In this document: positions 16,867 to 25,425 of the stretch, one piece after another
Numbering within the stretch: position 1 is the first letter of the stretch
How the letters are laid out: each line of letters opens with the position of its first letter
Origin: JAJFUE01 sp039683515
GTDB taxonomy: Bacteria > Sumerlaeota > Sumerlaeia > MVZB01
Length of the DNA stretch: 64,000 bases
Direction: 5' to 3'
Assembly (NCBI GenBank): GCA_039683515.1
Contig: JBDKRG010000034.1
Coordinates: forward strand, 1 to 64,000
Notes under the pieces: model-generated
What the model saw: only the letters and a program-made list of their open reading frames with translations
The model's database searches: none
Told to the model about the DNA's origin: nothing
Made by a program: the position numbers and the translations under genes

Positions 16867-18066
16867 TTAGAAGAATGCCTCCATCACCGTGTCCGCAATC
16901 AAAATCCCGCGGCGGGTCAGGCGCAGGACGGGGGCGGTCTCGATCAGGCCGTCGCGCTCGAGGCGCCCGAGCTCGGGGCGGTAATATTCGCGCGCGTCGG
17001 CGCCCATCCAATCGTCGATTTCATCCCACGCGACGCCGTCGACGCGGCGCAGCGCCAGCATCATGATTTCCCCGCGGCGCGCGCGCTCGTCGGCGGGCGG
17101 GTCCGACGGCCGCGCCAGAATTCTATCGCCGATGCGCAGGTATTGGGCCAAATCGCACGGGTTCTCCATCCGCGCGCCGCCGATCACGCCGTGCGCCGCG
17201 ACGCCGAACGCGTAGACGTCGCAGCGGCGCCAGTACTTCGAGTTGTGCCGCGAGCGCCGGCCCGGCCGCGCCCAGTTCGAGATCTCGTAGTGCTCGTAGC
17301 CGGCCGCCGCGAGCCGGTCGATCATCAGCCCGAACATCGCGACCTGCTCGTCCTCGCCGGGCAGCGGAAGGCGCCCCTCGCTTTGGCGGCGCGCGAACGG
17401 CGTCCCGTCGTGGACGGTCATGTTGTAGGCCGAGACGTGCTCGGGGGCGAATGAAAGCAACTCATCGAGGTCGGCATCGAGGTCCGCGAGCGTCTGCGTC
17501 GGCGCGCCGAAGATCAGGTCGAGCGACAGGTTCTCCGCGCCGGCCTCGCGCATGCGCCGGATCGCCCGGCGCGCGGTCTCGGCGTCGTGGACGCGGCCGA
17601 GCTCGGCCAGCACGCGGTCGCTGAAGCTCTGGCAGCCGACGCTCAGGCGGTTGACGCCGATCGAGAGGATCTCGCCGAGTCCCGCGCTCTCGGCGGTCGT
17701 CGGGTTGACCTCCAGCGTGACCTCGGCGCCGGGCGAAATTTCGAAGACGCGATGGAGCGCCGAGAGGACGCGGCCGACCGCGGCCTCGCCCATGAGCGAA
17801 GGCGTCCCGCCGCCGAAATAAACCGTGTCGGCCGCCGGCTTTCCCGTGAATCCCAGCCGCGCCGGCGCGGTCTCGATTTCGTCAATCAGCGCGCCCAGAT
17901 AGTCGGGTCCGAATTTGAACGAGGGGTGCTCGCGGCCAAACGTGTAGAAGTCGCAGTACGGGCATTTGCGTTCGCAGAAGGGCCAATGAAGGTAGATCCC
18001 GGCGGGCTCGGCGCACATGCGTCCATGTTGACCCAGCAACACCCGCGGATGCAAGGGCGGTCTCAT
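16867..18066 (-). CDS. hemW: HemW-like radical SAM protein (coproporphyrinogen III oxidase-like)
   Basis: The product (399 residues from the first start) is a radical SAM protein with the 4Fe-4S motif CxxxCxxC in CERKCPYCDF, followed by VYFGGGTPS, LEVNPTT, VGCQSFSD and DLIFGAPTQT, all typical of HemW. A C-terminal HemN-type helical domain follows. Family members are heme chaperones or HemN-like proteins and mostly lack CPDH activity. The first ATG (18066) gives a 16-residue extension with no ribosome binding site. The ATG at 18018 (MCAEPAGIYLHWPF) fits the family better. Confidence 0.9.
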   Translation of the reverse strand: MRPPLHPRVLLGQHGRMCAEPAGIYLHWPFCERKCPYCDFYTFGREHPSFKFGPDYLGALIDEIETAPARLGFTGKPAADTVYFGGGTPSLMGEAAVGRVLSALHRVFEISPGAEVTLEVNPTTAESAGLGEILSIGVNRLSVGCQSFSDRVLAELGRVHDAETARRAIRRMREAGAENLSLDLIFGAPTQTLADLDADLDELLSFAPEHVSAYNMTVHDGTPFARRQSEGRLPLPGEDEQVAMFGLMIDRLAAAGYEHYEISNWARPGRRSRHNSKYWRRCDVYAFGVAAHGVIGGARMENPCDLAQYLRIGDRILARPSDPPADERARRGEIMMLALRRVDGVAWDEIDDWMGADAREYYRPELGRLERDGLIETAPVLRLTRRGILIADTVMEAFF

Positions 18067-18091
18067 GCGGCAACTGTCACCGTATTAGAAA

Positions 18092-18775
18092 TTAATCCTT
18101 GGGCGGGAGCTCATGGTGGCGGATGGCATCGAAGACCCGGTTGATGGTCGGTTCGGAGACCAGGGCGGCGATGTAGATGCCGCCGTGGATCATGCCTTTT
18201 TTCTGGCAAGCGAACATCGCCGTGTCCCAGTTGTCGTATTCGCGCCAGCGGCGGACGAATTCAATGATCATGTCCCAGTCGCCGCGATCGTACATCATGC
18301 GCAGGAAATCGTTATTAATCTGACGCCGCCAACGTTCATCGAGCTGTTTGGCTTCCTCGTGGATTATGTTATAGTCCCCGATTATTTTGCCGAAGCCCTC
18401 GGTGAACGGCACTGGCACACGGCATGAAGCATAATATTTCTTGAGTTCGGCGTATTTGATATTGATCGAAGCCGCGCGCGCGCGGAGTTCCGGAGTCGCA
18501 AGCGTGGATGCGGGGATCAGACCCGAGACAGCGGCCTGCGTGGTCGTCGTGATGGGGTCTTGAACCAATGTGTGCGAGGTGGGTTCGGGCGATAGCTGCA
18601 CGGCGGCGGGAGCGCGGAGGTATTCGGGAACCTGGATTGGCCGGGACAGGTTGAAAACAACGATGAGAATCAGGGGTCCGAAAAACAGAAGAAATCCGCC
18701 GCCAAAGATAAGGAGCAACCAGCGCAAAATGCGCCGCGGGGTCGAATGTGATCGTTTAGAATATCTCTGGTTCAT
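18092..18775 (-). CDS. Single-pass membrane protein, unknown
   Basis: The 227-residue protein has a basic N-terminus and one transmembrane helix (about residues 17-42). A Pro/Thr-rich linker (50-90) and a soluble helical C-terminal domain follow, with Trp/Tyr-rich helices (YDRGDWDMIIEFVRRWREYDNW). The C-terminal helices look TPR-like but no repeat is certain. No family recognised. It lies 26 bp upstream of hemW on the same strand and has no obvious ribosome binding site. Confidence 0.6.
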   Translation of the reverse strand: MNQRYSKRSHSTPRRILRWLLLIFGGGFLLFFGPLILIVVFNLSRPIQVPEYLRAPAAVQLSPEPTSHTLVQDPITTTTQAAVSGLIPASTLATPELRARAASINIKYAELKKYYASCRVPVPFTEGFGKIIGDYNIIHEEAKQLDERWRRQINNDFLRMMYDRGDWDMIIEFVRRWREYDNWDTAMFACQKKGMIHGGIYIAALVSEPTINRVFDAIRHHELPPKD

Positions 18776-18872
18776 GTTGTTGAGGGTTTCCGGCGACGTT
18801 TACGGTGACAGCTGCTGGAATAGATCCTCCTGGAATTTCCGATAGCTGCCACCGAGTTTCTCCTAATAGTTA

Positions 18873-19211
18873 TTATTTAGACTCATAACTCCTGATGATT
18901 TTTCCAGTATTTATGTCAACCACATCAATAAAACCCATATAATTTTGAAGAAATAGTTTTCCATTTTCCGCAACAACACCGACATACACATTCAGCGCGC
19001 TCGGAGGAATGCGAGGATCGGATTCAATCTGCCATAATAATTTTCCTTCTTTAACCGCGAAAGCATTATTGGGAAAAATAATATTTGTTGGCACACGCAA
19101 GACAAACACTAATATATCATCGATTTCCACCGGCTTTTCTATTGCGTATTTAAAATTTATATAAATACCATTTTTATATATTAATCTATTTTTTCGGACC
19201 TTATATTCCAT
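18873..19211 (-). CDS. AT-rich small protein, one PQQ/propeller-like blade
   Basis: The 112-residue product is beta-rich and ends with GFIDVVDINTGKIIRSYES, a phrase typical of a PQQ/WD-like propeller blade. No signal peptide or transmembrane helix is visible. The DNA is much more AT-rich than both neighbours, which suggests recent acquisition or a gene remnant. It could be a fragment of a larger beta-propeller gene or an orphan immunity-type protein. I see no partner gene. Confidence 0.45.
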   Translation of the reverse strand: MEYKVRKNRLIYKNGIYINFKYAIEKPVEIDDILVFVLRVPTNIIFPNNAFAVKEGKLLWQIESDPRIPPSALNVYVGVVAENGKLFLQNYMGFIDVVDINTGKIIRSYESK

Positions 19212-19647
19212 TTCTTAACGCCTCCCGCATGTATTGGTGATTTGCGGTGACAGCGCTGGAGAAAAGGACGTCGGCGCCCCGGATCCCACGGTGGGTGACG
19301 CGGTCGGGGTCATCGATGGCGACGGCGCGGGCGATGCGAGCCATATGAGCCATATCGCAATTATGTTGACGGCCCGAGGGAAGTCAAACTATTTGGCAAA
19401 CATCATCAACCGGACAGGATTTATTGCGGTCGCGGTCAACGCATACCGAAATATTCACCACTGAGACACGGAGGCACGGAGAATGCACGGAAACAAGGCA
19501 AAGAGGCATTCTGCCGAACTGTCACACGCAATCAGAACATGAGCCGGCGCCTGGAATCGCACCGGATGAGACTCTTTGAGTTCTCCGCGTCTCCGTGGTT
19601 CAATCCATCGGCATTCGCCAACTGCAACCCAAAACCCCAAAACGCTC
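19212..19647. repeat. Intergenic segment with an inverted repeat pair
   Basis: No convincing gene is seen. The left arm at 19456-19483 (CACCACTGAGACACGGAGGC...) and the right arm at 19581-19601 (TTCTCCGCGTCTCCGTGGTTC) are imperfect inverted copies, separated by about 100 bases. Similar CACGGAGA-type words are dispersed repeats in many genomes of uncultured bacteria. Confidence 0.55.
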
Positions 19648-20346
19648 TCACATCATCCCGACGGCCTCGATCCCCATCACGTATTTCGAGCAGCGCGTCA
19701 TCCGGAACGGGAAGCGGTTCGTGATCCGCGCGACCTGGTCGGCGTGGGCCGGATCGAATTTGAGCTCGACGACGATCATCGGGGCCGGCCGGACCGGCGC
19801 GTCCCACCCCATCGCGCCGCGCGTGCCGAAAAACTCGATCTCGGAGTCGACCGTCAGCCGGATCGCGCCGTCGCCGCTCAGGAAGTAGCGGCGGCCGTAG
19901 CGGTTGACGAGCACCGGGCGCAGGCCGCGCAGCTCCTCGCGCAGCAGCTCCGGGATCCTTGCATGGCCGAACGCGTCCTCGATTTCGCGGCACGGGACCG
20001 ACCCGTTCATGTAGATCGGCTGCAACGGATACGACAGCTTGCCGCCGACGAGGCCGCATTTCAATTTGCGCTCGAGCGTCGGCGCCTCGATCGCGCCGCC
20101 CACCGGGCCATACCAGCGGATGCGCGTCTTGACGCGGTCGGCCGCGCCGTTGGCGTGCTCGAAATACGCCTTGAACCCGGCCGTGTCGAGGTAAATGTTG
20201 TTCACCGTTCGCGCCGGGTAGATCTCGCGGAAGAGCGCGGGGTGGCGCTTGACCGCGGCCAGCGCCTCGGCCAGCGAATACGCCCGCGCCACGAATTTGC
20301 GCTCATAACGCGCGTTGGGAAATGCCATTGTCGAGCGGTTTATCAT
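19648..20346 (-). CDS. VTC-domain protein (polyphosphate polymerase-like)
   Basis: The roughly 232-residue protein is a VTC/CYTH-superfamily triphosphate-tunnel domain. It keeps the basic and acidic tunnel motifs RYERKF, NNIYLDT, RIRWYG, ERKLK, NRYGRRYF and VVELKF. In yeast Vtc4 this domain makes polyphosphate; in bacteria it typically sits with CotH and DUF4956 genes, as here. The start is uncertain: ATG 20346 has an AGGA eleven bases upstream, and ATG 20328 (MAFPNARYERKF) starts at the domain itself. Earlier in-frame starts fall inside a repeat element. It is the third gene of the cotH-DUF4956-VTC set. Confidence 0.88.
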   Translation of the reverse strand: MINRSTMAFPNARYERKFVARAYSLAEALAAVKRHPALFREIYPARTVNNIYLDTAGFKAYFEHANGAADRVKTRIRWYGPVGGAIEAPTLERKLKCGLVGGKLSYPLQPIYMNGSVPCREIEDAFGHARIPELLREELRGLRPVLVNRYGRRYFLSGDGAIRLTVDSEIEFFGTRGAMGWDAPVRPAPMIVVELKFDPAHADQVARITNRFPFRMTRCSKYVMGIEAVGMM

Positions 20347-20349
20347 GCC

Positions 20350-20574
20350 GGATGAAATCCTGAGCGCTGAAAGCGCAAAATAATACAGCCCGGGGTGGAG
20401 CGAAGCGAAGCCCCAGGAATCGGCCACAAAAAATCCGAGCGCTGAAGGCGCGAGAGAAAATTCATTTCTTTCGCTCTTTCAGAGCTTCTCCGTTCCTTGC
20501 TCATGACCTGGGGCTGCGCTTCGCTCCGCCCCAGGCTATTCTCTCTTGCGCCTTCAGCGCATCCAAATCCTTCC
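20350..20574. repeat. Composite palindromic repeat element (copy 1)
   Basis: This roughly 220-bp element consists of nested inverted modules. GCGCTGAAAGCGCA-type ends enclose a CCGGGGTGGAGCGAAGCGAAGCCCC module on one side and a CTGGGGCTGCGCTTCGCTCC module on the other, around a central TTCGCTCTTTCAGAGC. A second copy with the modules in a similar palindromic order lies at 37474-37682. Here it sits between the DUF4956 and VTC genes of one operon. Confidence 0.8.
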
Positions 20575-21258
20575 TCAAACACCGAGGCCCTGCTCGTCCA
20601 GGCAGCTCACCCGCACGTTCGGGTTCAGCTCGCGGATCTTCCGGTTGAACTGCTCGAGGTTGCCGGCCTTCTTGAAATCGACCACGAACGCCGCCTCCAG
20701 CGCGTCGTTCGAATCGTCGAGCCGCTTGAGGCTCGCCGCCGCGCCCGCCGCCGCCAGCACGTCCGTGATTTCCTTGAGGCTCATCTTGTGCGGGTTGGTC
20801 GTGGTCACCGTCACGTAGAGGTTCGGCTCATCCTGCCGGCGCCGGAGCGTGCTCTGGATCGCGATGATCCCGAGGATGATCAGGACGGCGACGACCGTCA
20901 GGACGATCTGCCCCGCGCCGAGCCCCAGCCCCACGCTGATTGTCAGGAACAGGTAGGCCAGTTCCTCGGGCTCCTTGATCGCCGCGCGGAACCGGACGAT
21001 CGACAGCGCGCCGACGAGACCCAGCGACAGCGCCAGCGACGACTTGACGATCGTGATGATCAGCGTCGTCGTCACGGCCAGCAGCAGGAAGTTCCTCGCG
21101 AACACGCGCCGGTTCGACATCGAGTTGCCGAAATGAAGATAAAAGAACCCGATCACCAGCCCGAGCACGGCCGCGATCGCAAGGCACAGGATGAACTCCG
21201 GCATATTGACCGCGCTGGCCTGGTTCATGAATTTCTCGATCAGCAGTTTCTTCGTCAT
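20575..21258 (-). CDS. DUF4956 membrane protein
   Basis: The 227-residue protein has about four transmembrane helices in residues 18-135 and a cytoplasmic C-terminal ferredoxin-like domain. It contains the DUF4956 signature around SIVRFRAAIKEPEELAYLF. The family is of unknown function and regularly accompanies CotH kinase and VTC-domain genes. Its ATG overlaps the cotH stop (ATGA at 21255-21258), so the pair is coupled. It may form the membrane part of a polyphosphate or surface-protein modification machine; this role is inferred. Confidence 0.9.
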   Translation of the reverse strand: MTKKLLIEKFMNQASAVNMPEFILCLAIAAVLGLVIGFFYLHFGNSMSNRRVFARNFLLLAVTTTLIITIVKSSLALSLGLVGALSIVRFRAAIKEPEELAYLFLTISVGLGLGAGQIVLTVVAVLIILGIIAIQSTLRRRQDEPNLYVTVTTTNPHKMSLKEITDVLAAAGAAASLKRLDDSNDALEAAFVVDFKKAGNLEQFNRKIRELNPNVRVSCLDEQGLGV

Positions 21259-22982
21259 CGTCCGTTTCCTTTGGTGATTTGCGTGATTGATTGCGTTGTC
21301 GTTTTGTTAGCGAGGAGGTATTGCCGGCGTTTCTGCGCGAACACCTTGATGCTGCGCTGGTCGGTGTCGGTGAGGCTCGCGGCAAATTGCTCGTAGGTGT
21401 CGGTCTTGCGCGTGTCGGCCTTCACGTCGGCGTCGATCAGGTCGTGATATTGCCGCGCGATGGGGCCGATCTTCTCCCAGTCGAGCCAGCGCGCGCTGAG
21501 ATCATGCACGTAGCCGAGGTATTTTTCCCTGAACGCCGGGACCGCGAGCAGCTTCGCGATGAGGGCCTTGCTCGAGTCGCTTGCCGAGGCAAGCGGGTCG
21601 AGGAGCGGGCCGCCGCCGCCGCCGGGGCCGCCCATCCGGCGCCCGCGCCGCTGCGCCGTGGCCGTGGTTGGCCGGTCGTCGACGCCGCGCATGCCCGGGG
21701 AGAAACCCGGCGGGGGGCCGCCGCCCGGGCCGCCCGGACCACCGCCCATGCTGAAGCATTCGTTGGCGTCATAGGGGACGATGTGGAAGCGGCCGGTCTT
21801 GTCCTCGTAGAGGTCGATGTCGCTCGAGCGCGTCCAGAAGCCGTCGCCGTTGGCCATCGTGATGTCCCAGGCCAGGAATTTCAGGGTGCCGTCGATGTCG
21901 AGAATCGGCGCGAGCGCCGCCTCGAGCCGCTCGGGCGGCGTCTGGTCGATCACCCGGCACAGGTTGATCAGCTCGAGCCACGACTCGGCGGCGTCCTTCG
22001 ACTTGATCGTGTAAATGTTTTTGTAGGCGGCGAGGTCGTCGCCCAGGTACGTGAAGCTCTGGTGGACGCCCGGGCTGCCGGCGATCTTCCAGCGCGCCCC
22101 CTTCGTCGTCCCGAAATAATCCCGCACGAGGTCCTTGTTGAAGTGCTGCTGGTTGACGTAGAGCCCCCAGCACTCGCCGTTGATCACGACGCGCACCCAG
22201 TTGGCCCGGGGCGCGGGCAGGCCGAACTCGCGCGCGACCTGCAGCGCCAGGACCGTCCGCATGAACGAGGCGTCCTCGTGCGAGTTGAGCAGGTTGAGCT
22301 TGCGGTAGCCCTCGAGCTGCTGGTTGGGGTGGATCCAGTCGAGCGTCAGCACCATGGAGCGCTTCTGCCCCTCGCGCACCATCATGTAGGAGGACATGCC
22401 GTGGAAATGCACGCCGACGTCGCGGTATTCGCGGCCGTCGACGGTGAGCCTGGCGGGCACTTCCACGTCGGTATACTTGAAGTCGGCAAGCTCCTTCTCC
22501 CAGTCGGCCGACTCGAACTCCAGGAACAGCGTGCGGATCGTGAGCGTGTCGTAGAGCGGCACGCCCGGATACGACGCCACGTCGGCCGGCGCGAGCCGGC
22601 GGCCGGCGACAGGCTTGGCCTGGGCTTCATTGAACATGCCGGGAGGCCCCGGCTGGAAGCGCCGGCCCGAATTGCTTTTGGCCAGCTTGGCCCGCGCGGC
22701 CTTGCGCTCGGCGGCGTTCAGCCAGCCGTCGCGGTCGGCGTCGAATTCACCGACGAGCCTGGTATCCTGCTGCCCCATCGGCCCGCCGGGGCCAAACCCC
22801 GGCGGCGGGCCGAAACCATCGTCGAAATCGAACATCGGCGCGGCGAACGGATCGGCGAACGGATCGTCCTGCTGCGAAAAGTCGCCCGGCTGGGCGCCCG
22901 CCGGATTAAAAAATATTAATGCAATCAGGCAGGCGAGGAGAATCGAGGAAGGGGGTTTAAGGGTTGTCGGAACGCGGAACAT
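21255..22982 (-). CDS. cotH: CotH-family protein kinase, exported, with EF-hand-like region
   Basis: The 575-residue protein has a signal peptide (1-30), then Gly/Pro-rich sequence and an EF-hand-like loop (DADRDGWLNAAERKAAR). A CotH atypical kinase domain (about 140-410) follows, containing RKLNLLNSHEDASFMRTVLA, WGLYVNQQHFNKDLVRDYF and a late VPYDANECF segment. Bacillus CotH phosphorylates spore-coat proteins; non-spore-former homologues are found on the cell surface. A low-complexity Gly/Pro/Arg insert (about 405-450) interrupts the C-terminal part. It is the first gene of the CotH-DUF4956-VTC operon. Confidence 0.9.
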   Translation of the reverse strand: MFRVPTTLKPPSSILLACLIALIFFNPAGAQPGDFSQQDDPFADPFAAPMFDFDDGFGPPPGFGPGGPMGQQDTRLVGEFDADRDGWLNAAERKAARAKLAKSNSGRRFQPGPPGMFNEAQAKPVAGRRLAPADVASYPGVPLYDTLTIRTLFLEFESADWEKELADFKYTDVEVPARLTVDGREYRDVGVHFHGMSSYMMVREGQKRSMVLTLDWIHPNQQLEGYRKLNLLNSHEDASFMRTVLALQVAREFGLPAPRANWVRVVINGECWGLYVNQQHFNKDLVRDYFGTTKGARWKIAGSPGVHQSFTYLGDDLAAYKNIYTIKSKDAAESWLELINLCRVIDQTPPERLEAALAPILDIDGTLKFLAWDITMANGDGFWTRSSDIDLYEDKTGRFHIVPYDANECFSMGGGPGGPGGGPPPGFSPGMRGVDDRPTTATAQRRGRRMGGPGGGGGPLLDPLASASDSSKALIAKLLAVPAFREKYLGYVHDLSARWLDWEKIGPIARQYHDLIDADVKADTRKTDTYEQFAASLTDTDQRSIKVFAQKRRQYLLANKTTTQSITQITKGNGR

Positions 22983-23367
22983 GCCACCCGTCTTTCAATC
23001 AAAGCTGCCTGAATCCATGCAAGCCCGATGCCAACACGTTTGGGCGGGCAAATTTCCCGAATCCGGAAGCCGCAGGCGCAAGCATTGAGCCCCGGCCGGG
23101 GAGCGCGACTTTTCCCGATGCATCATTTTTTCACACCGCCCACGAAGATCGTGTGCAAATCTTGCGCAGCCCGGCGTTCGACACGCCGCTTTACATTCCC
23201 GGTTCCGAAGGCATATCTGTCACCATGATGCGGTCGCCCAGGGAGATTCACAATGAGTGAACCGGCCCGATTGCATTACATTATGTTCATGGTTGTCTTA
23301 GGCGACGGCCGGATCGCGAACAGCGGTGACGCTCGATTTGCGACACTCAACCCGATGGAGGCGGCCC
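22983..23367. other. Divergent intergenic region, no gene seen
   Basis: This 385-base gap separates the divergent cotH (minus) and DUF2007-like (plus) genes, so it must hold promoters for both. I see no convincing -35/-10 pair, hairpin or repeat. Confidence 0.4.
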
Positions 23368-23667
23368 ATGGCTGGGATTCTTAAAAAACTGATGGGGTTC
23401 ATGTTTCTCGGAAGAGGGGCGGGCGAAGGCATGTCGGGAATTTCATCCAGCACGCCCGAAGGGCTGGAACGGATCCACACGGCCATGAATTCGATCGAGG
23501 CCGAGATGCTGCGGCAGGTCCTCACCGACGCGGGATTCAGCGTCGAGTTCGTGCCGTCCGCCTCGACGAGCGTCTTCGGGACGAGCGGCAGCAGCGAGAT
23601 CTTCGTCGCCGCGCCCGAAGCCCAAGCCGCGGCGGCTTACCTCAACGAGTACCTGGGATCGAAGTAA
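23368..23667 (+). CDS. DUF2007-like small protein
   Basis: The 99-residue protein has a short hydrophobic N-terminus (about residues 3-16). A compact alpha/beta domain from about residue 33 follows, of the type (N)SIEAEMLRQVLTDAGF ... EIFVAAPEAQAAAAYLNE. This matches DUF2007 (putative signal-transducing, ferredoxin-like) proteins. ATG at 23368 is supported by GGAGG six bases upstream. Function unknown. Confidence 0.7.
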   Translation: MAGILKKLMGFMFLGRGAGEGMSGISSSTPEGLERIHTAMNSIEAEMLRQVLTDAGFSVEFVPSASTSVFGTSGSSEIFVAAPEAQAAAAYLNEYLGSK

Positions 23668-23689
23668 AAGCCCGGAACAATTGGACAAA

Positions 23690-23715
23690 CAAAAACCGCG
23701 GGACAAAGCCCGCGG
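23690..23715 (-). terminator. Rho-independent terminator after tRNA-Cys
   Basis: Read on the minus strand, the hairpin CCGCGGG-loop-CCCGCGG (six-base loop) is followed by TTTTT. It lies 13 bases past the CCA end of the tRNA. Confidence 0.8.
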
Positions 23716-23727
23716 CGAAACTTGAGT

Positions 23728-23802
23728 TGGAGGAGACGCCCGGATTCGAACCGGGGAATAATGGATTTGCAGTCCATCGCCTTACCACTTGGCTACGTCT
23801 CC
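23728..23802 (-). tRNA. tRNA-Cys (GCA)
   Basis: The acceptor stem is GGAGACG/CGTCTCC, followed by discriminator T and an encoded CCA. The D-arm is TAGCCAAGTGGTAAGGC, the anticodon loop is CTGCAAA (anticodon GCA) and the T-loop is GGTTCGAATCC. All stems pair. Confidence 0.97.
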
Positions 23803-23859
23803 CCCGTGGAGGCCTTACCATTGTCTGGATCGGCGCCGCCGCTGTCAACTCTATAAGAA

Positions 23860-25236
23860 TTAAATTCGTTCGGCCCGCCGCTTGAGCCACGCGAGCGCCT
23901 CGTCGCGGCTCGCGAGCTCGCCCTCGAGCTGCAGCTCGTGCGCCTCGTGCAGGATATCCCCGAACGCCGGCCCCGGCCGGAGCCCCGCATCGATCAGGTC
24001 CTTCCCGTCCAGGAACGGCGCCGGGATGAGCGCCCGCTCGCGGTCCTCCTCGGCGATCTCGCGCCGCATCCGGTGGCAATACTCATAGCTGTCGAGCTTG
24101 TTGTGGCTGCCGAGGCAGTCGGCCTTGTGCAGCGCCAGGTGCAGGTCGAAGTCGCAGCGCCCCAGGAGGCGCCGCAGCGTCGAGCGCTTCATCCGCCGGA
24201 CGTCCATGAAGCGCATGTGGTGGGCGACGAGCTCGCGGATTTCGTCGCGCATCCGCCCCGACAATTTCAGCCGGCGGCCGATCGCGTCGGCCATCTCCGC
24301 CCCGACCGCCTGGTGCTCGGGGAAGCGGATCCGGTCCTCGCCGCGCTCGAATGTGGGCGGCTTGCCGACGTCGTGCAGCAGCGCGGCCAGCGCCAGCTCC
24401 GGCGGCGGCTCGCCGGGCCACGCCTCGCGCAGGCTGTCCAGAACGAGCGCCGTGTGGACGAAGACGTCCCCCTCGGGGTGGAAGTTGGCCGGCTGCTCGC
24501 AGCCGCGCATCGCCTCGATCTCCGGGATGAACTGCGCCCACAGCCCCAGGTCCGACATCAGCCGCATCGCCCGGCCGGGGTTGGGCCCGGTCATGATCCG
24601 GATCAGTTCGTCGGCCACGCGCTCGGCGCTGATCTCCTTCAGATGCGGCGCGCACGCCTTGATCGCGCGCGCGGTCTCCGGCTCGATCTCGAAGCCGTAG
24701 CGCGCCGCGAACCGCACCGCCCGCATGAGGCGCAGCGCGTCCTCCCCGAACCGCGTGCGCGGGTTGCCGACCGTGGCCAGCCGGCGCCGCTCGATGTCGC
24801 CGCGCCCGCCGGCCGGGTCCAGGAGCCTCCGCGCCACCGGATCGTAATACATGGCGTTGATCGTGAAGTCACGGCGCGGCCAGTCCTCCTCCAGCGTCCC
24901 GTAGCGGACCGACTCGGGCCGGCGCCGGTCGACGTAGCTCCCCTCGGCGCGGAACGTCGCCACCTCGTGCGTGTGGCCGTCGACCATGACCAGCACGACG
25001 CCGAAATGAGCGCCCACGGCCCGTGTCTGCGGGAAAAGCCGCTGCACGACCTCGGGCTGGGCCGACGTGGCGATGTCGATGTCCTCGAGCGGCTCGCCGA
25101 GGAGCCAGTCGCGCACCGCCCCGCCGACAAACCACCCCTCGTGGCCGCCCTCCTGGAGCCGGCGCACAATGCCCAGCGCCGTGCGCGCCAACGCGCTTTC
25201 CGGCCACGGCGGCAGCTGCTGGTCCAGATCGCTCAT
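23860..25236 (-). CDS. CCA tRNA nucleotidyltransferase / poly(A) polymerase family
   Basis: The roughly 458-residue protein has a class II nucleotidyltransferase head with GGAVRDWLLG, the catalytic DIDIATS (DxD) and RRDFTINAMYYDP motifs. An RNA-binding helical region and an HD phosphohydrolase-like domain (LLHDVGKPPTF) follow. It adds or repairs the 3' CCA of tRNAs. ATG at 25236 (MSDLDQQ) is preferred to an in-frame GTG at 25260. It lies next to tRNA-Cys, which carries its own encoded CCA, so a repair role is possible. Confidence 0.93.
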   Translation of the reverse strand: MSDLDQQLPPWPESALARTALGIVRRLQEGGHEGWFVGGAVRDWLLGEPLEDIDIATSAQPEVVQRLFPQTRAVGAHFGVVLVMVDGHTHEVATFRAEGSYVDRRRPESVRYGTLEEDWPRRDFTINAMYYDPVARRLLDPAGGRGDIERRRLATVGNPRTRFGEDALRLMRAVRFAARYGFEIEPETARAIKACAPHLKEISAERVADELIRIMTGPNPGRAMRLMSDLGLWAQFIPEIEAMRGCEQPANFHPEGDVFVHTALVLDSLREAWPGEPPPELALAALLHDVGKPPTFERGEDRIRFPEHQAVGAEMADAIGRRLKLSGRMRDEIRELVAHHMRFMDVRRMKRSTLRRLLGRCDFDLHLALHKADCLGSHNKLDSYEYCHRMRREIAEEDRERALIPAPFLDGKDLIDAGLRPGPAFGDILHEAHELQLEGELASRDEALAWLKRRAERI

Positions 25237-25343
25237 ATCTCCATGATAAGGAAGCCCCACATGAAGTTACAGGAAATCCTCGCGCCCGGGAACGTCGATC
25301 TCCTGACCGGCAGATTGAACATGCGCCACTCGGGAGAGTAGCG

Positions 25344-25372
25344 TTCCCAGGGGTCTGCCCTGGGGACCTTTT
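25344..25372. repeat. Short inverted repeat in a divergent gap
   Basis: CCCAGGG-GTCTG-CCCTGGG followed by GACCTTTT lies between the CCA enzyme gene and the plus-strand gene at 25426. It looks terminator-like on the plus strand, but no plus-strand gene precedes it, so it is more likely a dispersed micro-repeat. Confidence 0.45.
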
Positions 25373-25425
25373 CGTCCTCCCCGCATTTCCGCATTTACCG
25401 CACACCCGGCGCGCTTTAAGATTCA

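Noticed and set aside
18781..19260. Duplication of a GGTGACAGC-CTGGA word at about 18804 and 19247
   Set aside because: The match is short and imperfect and could be chance.
20359..20582. Small proteins encoded in the composite palindromes
   Set aside because: The frames are made of the repeat modules themselves and recur in both orientations.
25344..25372. Terminator
   Set aside because: It lies between divergent genes, so there is no upstream transcript for it to end.
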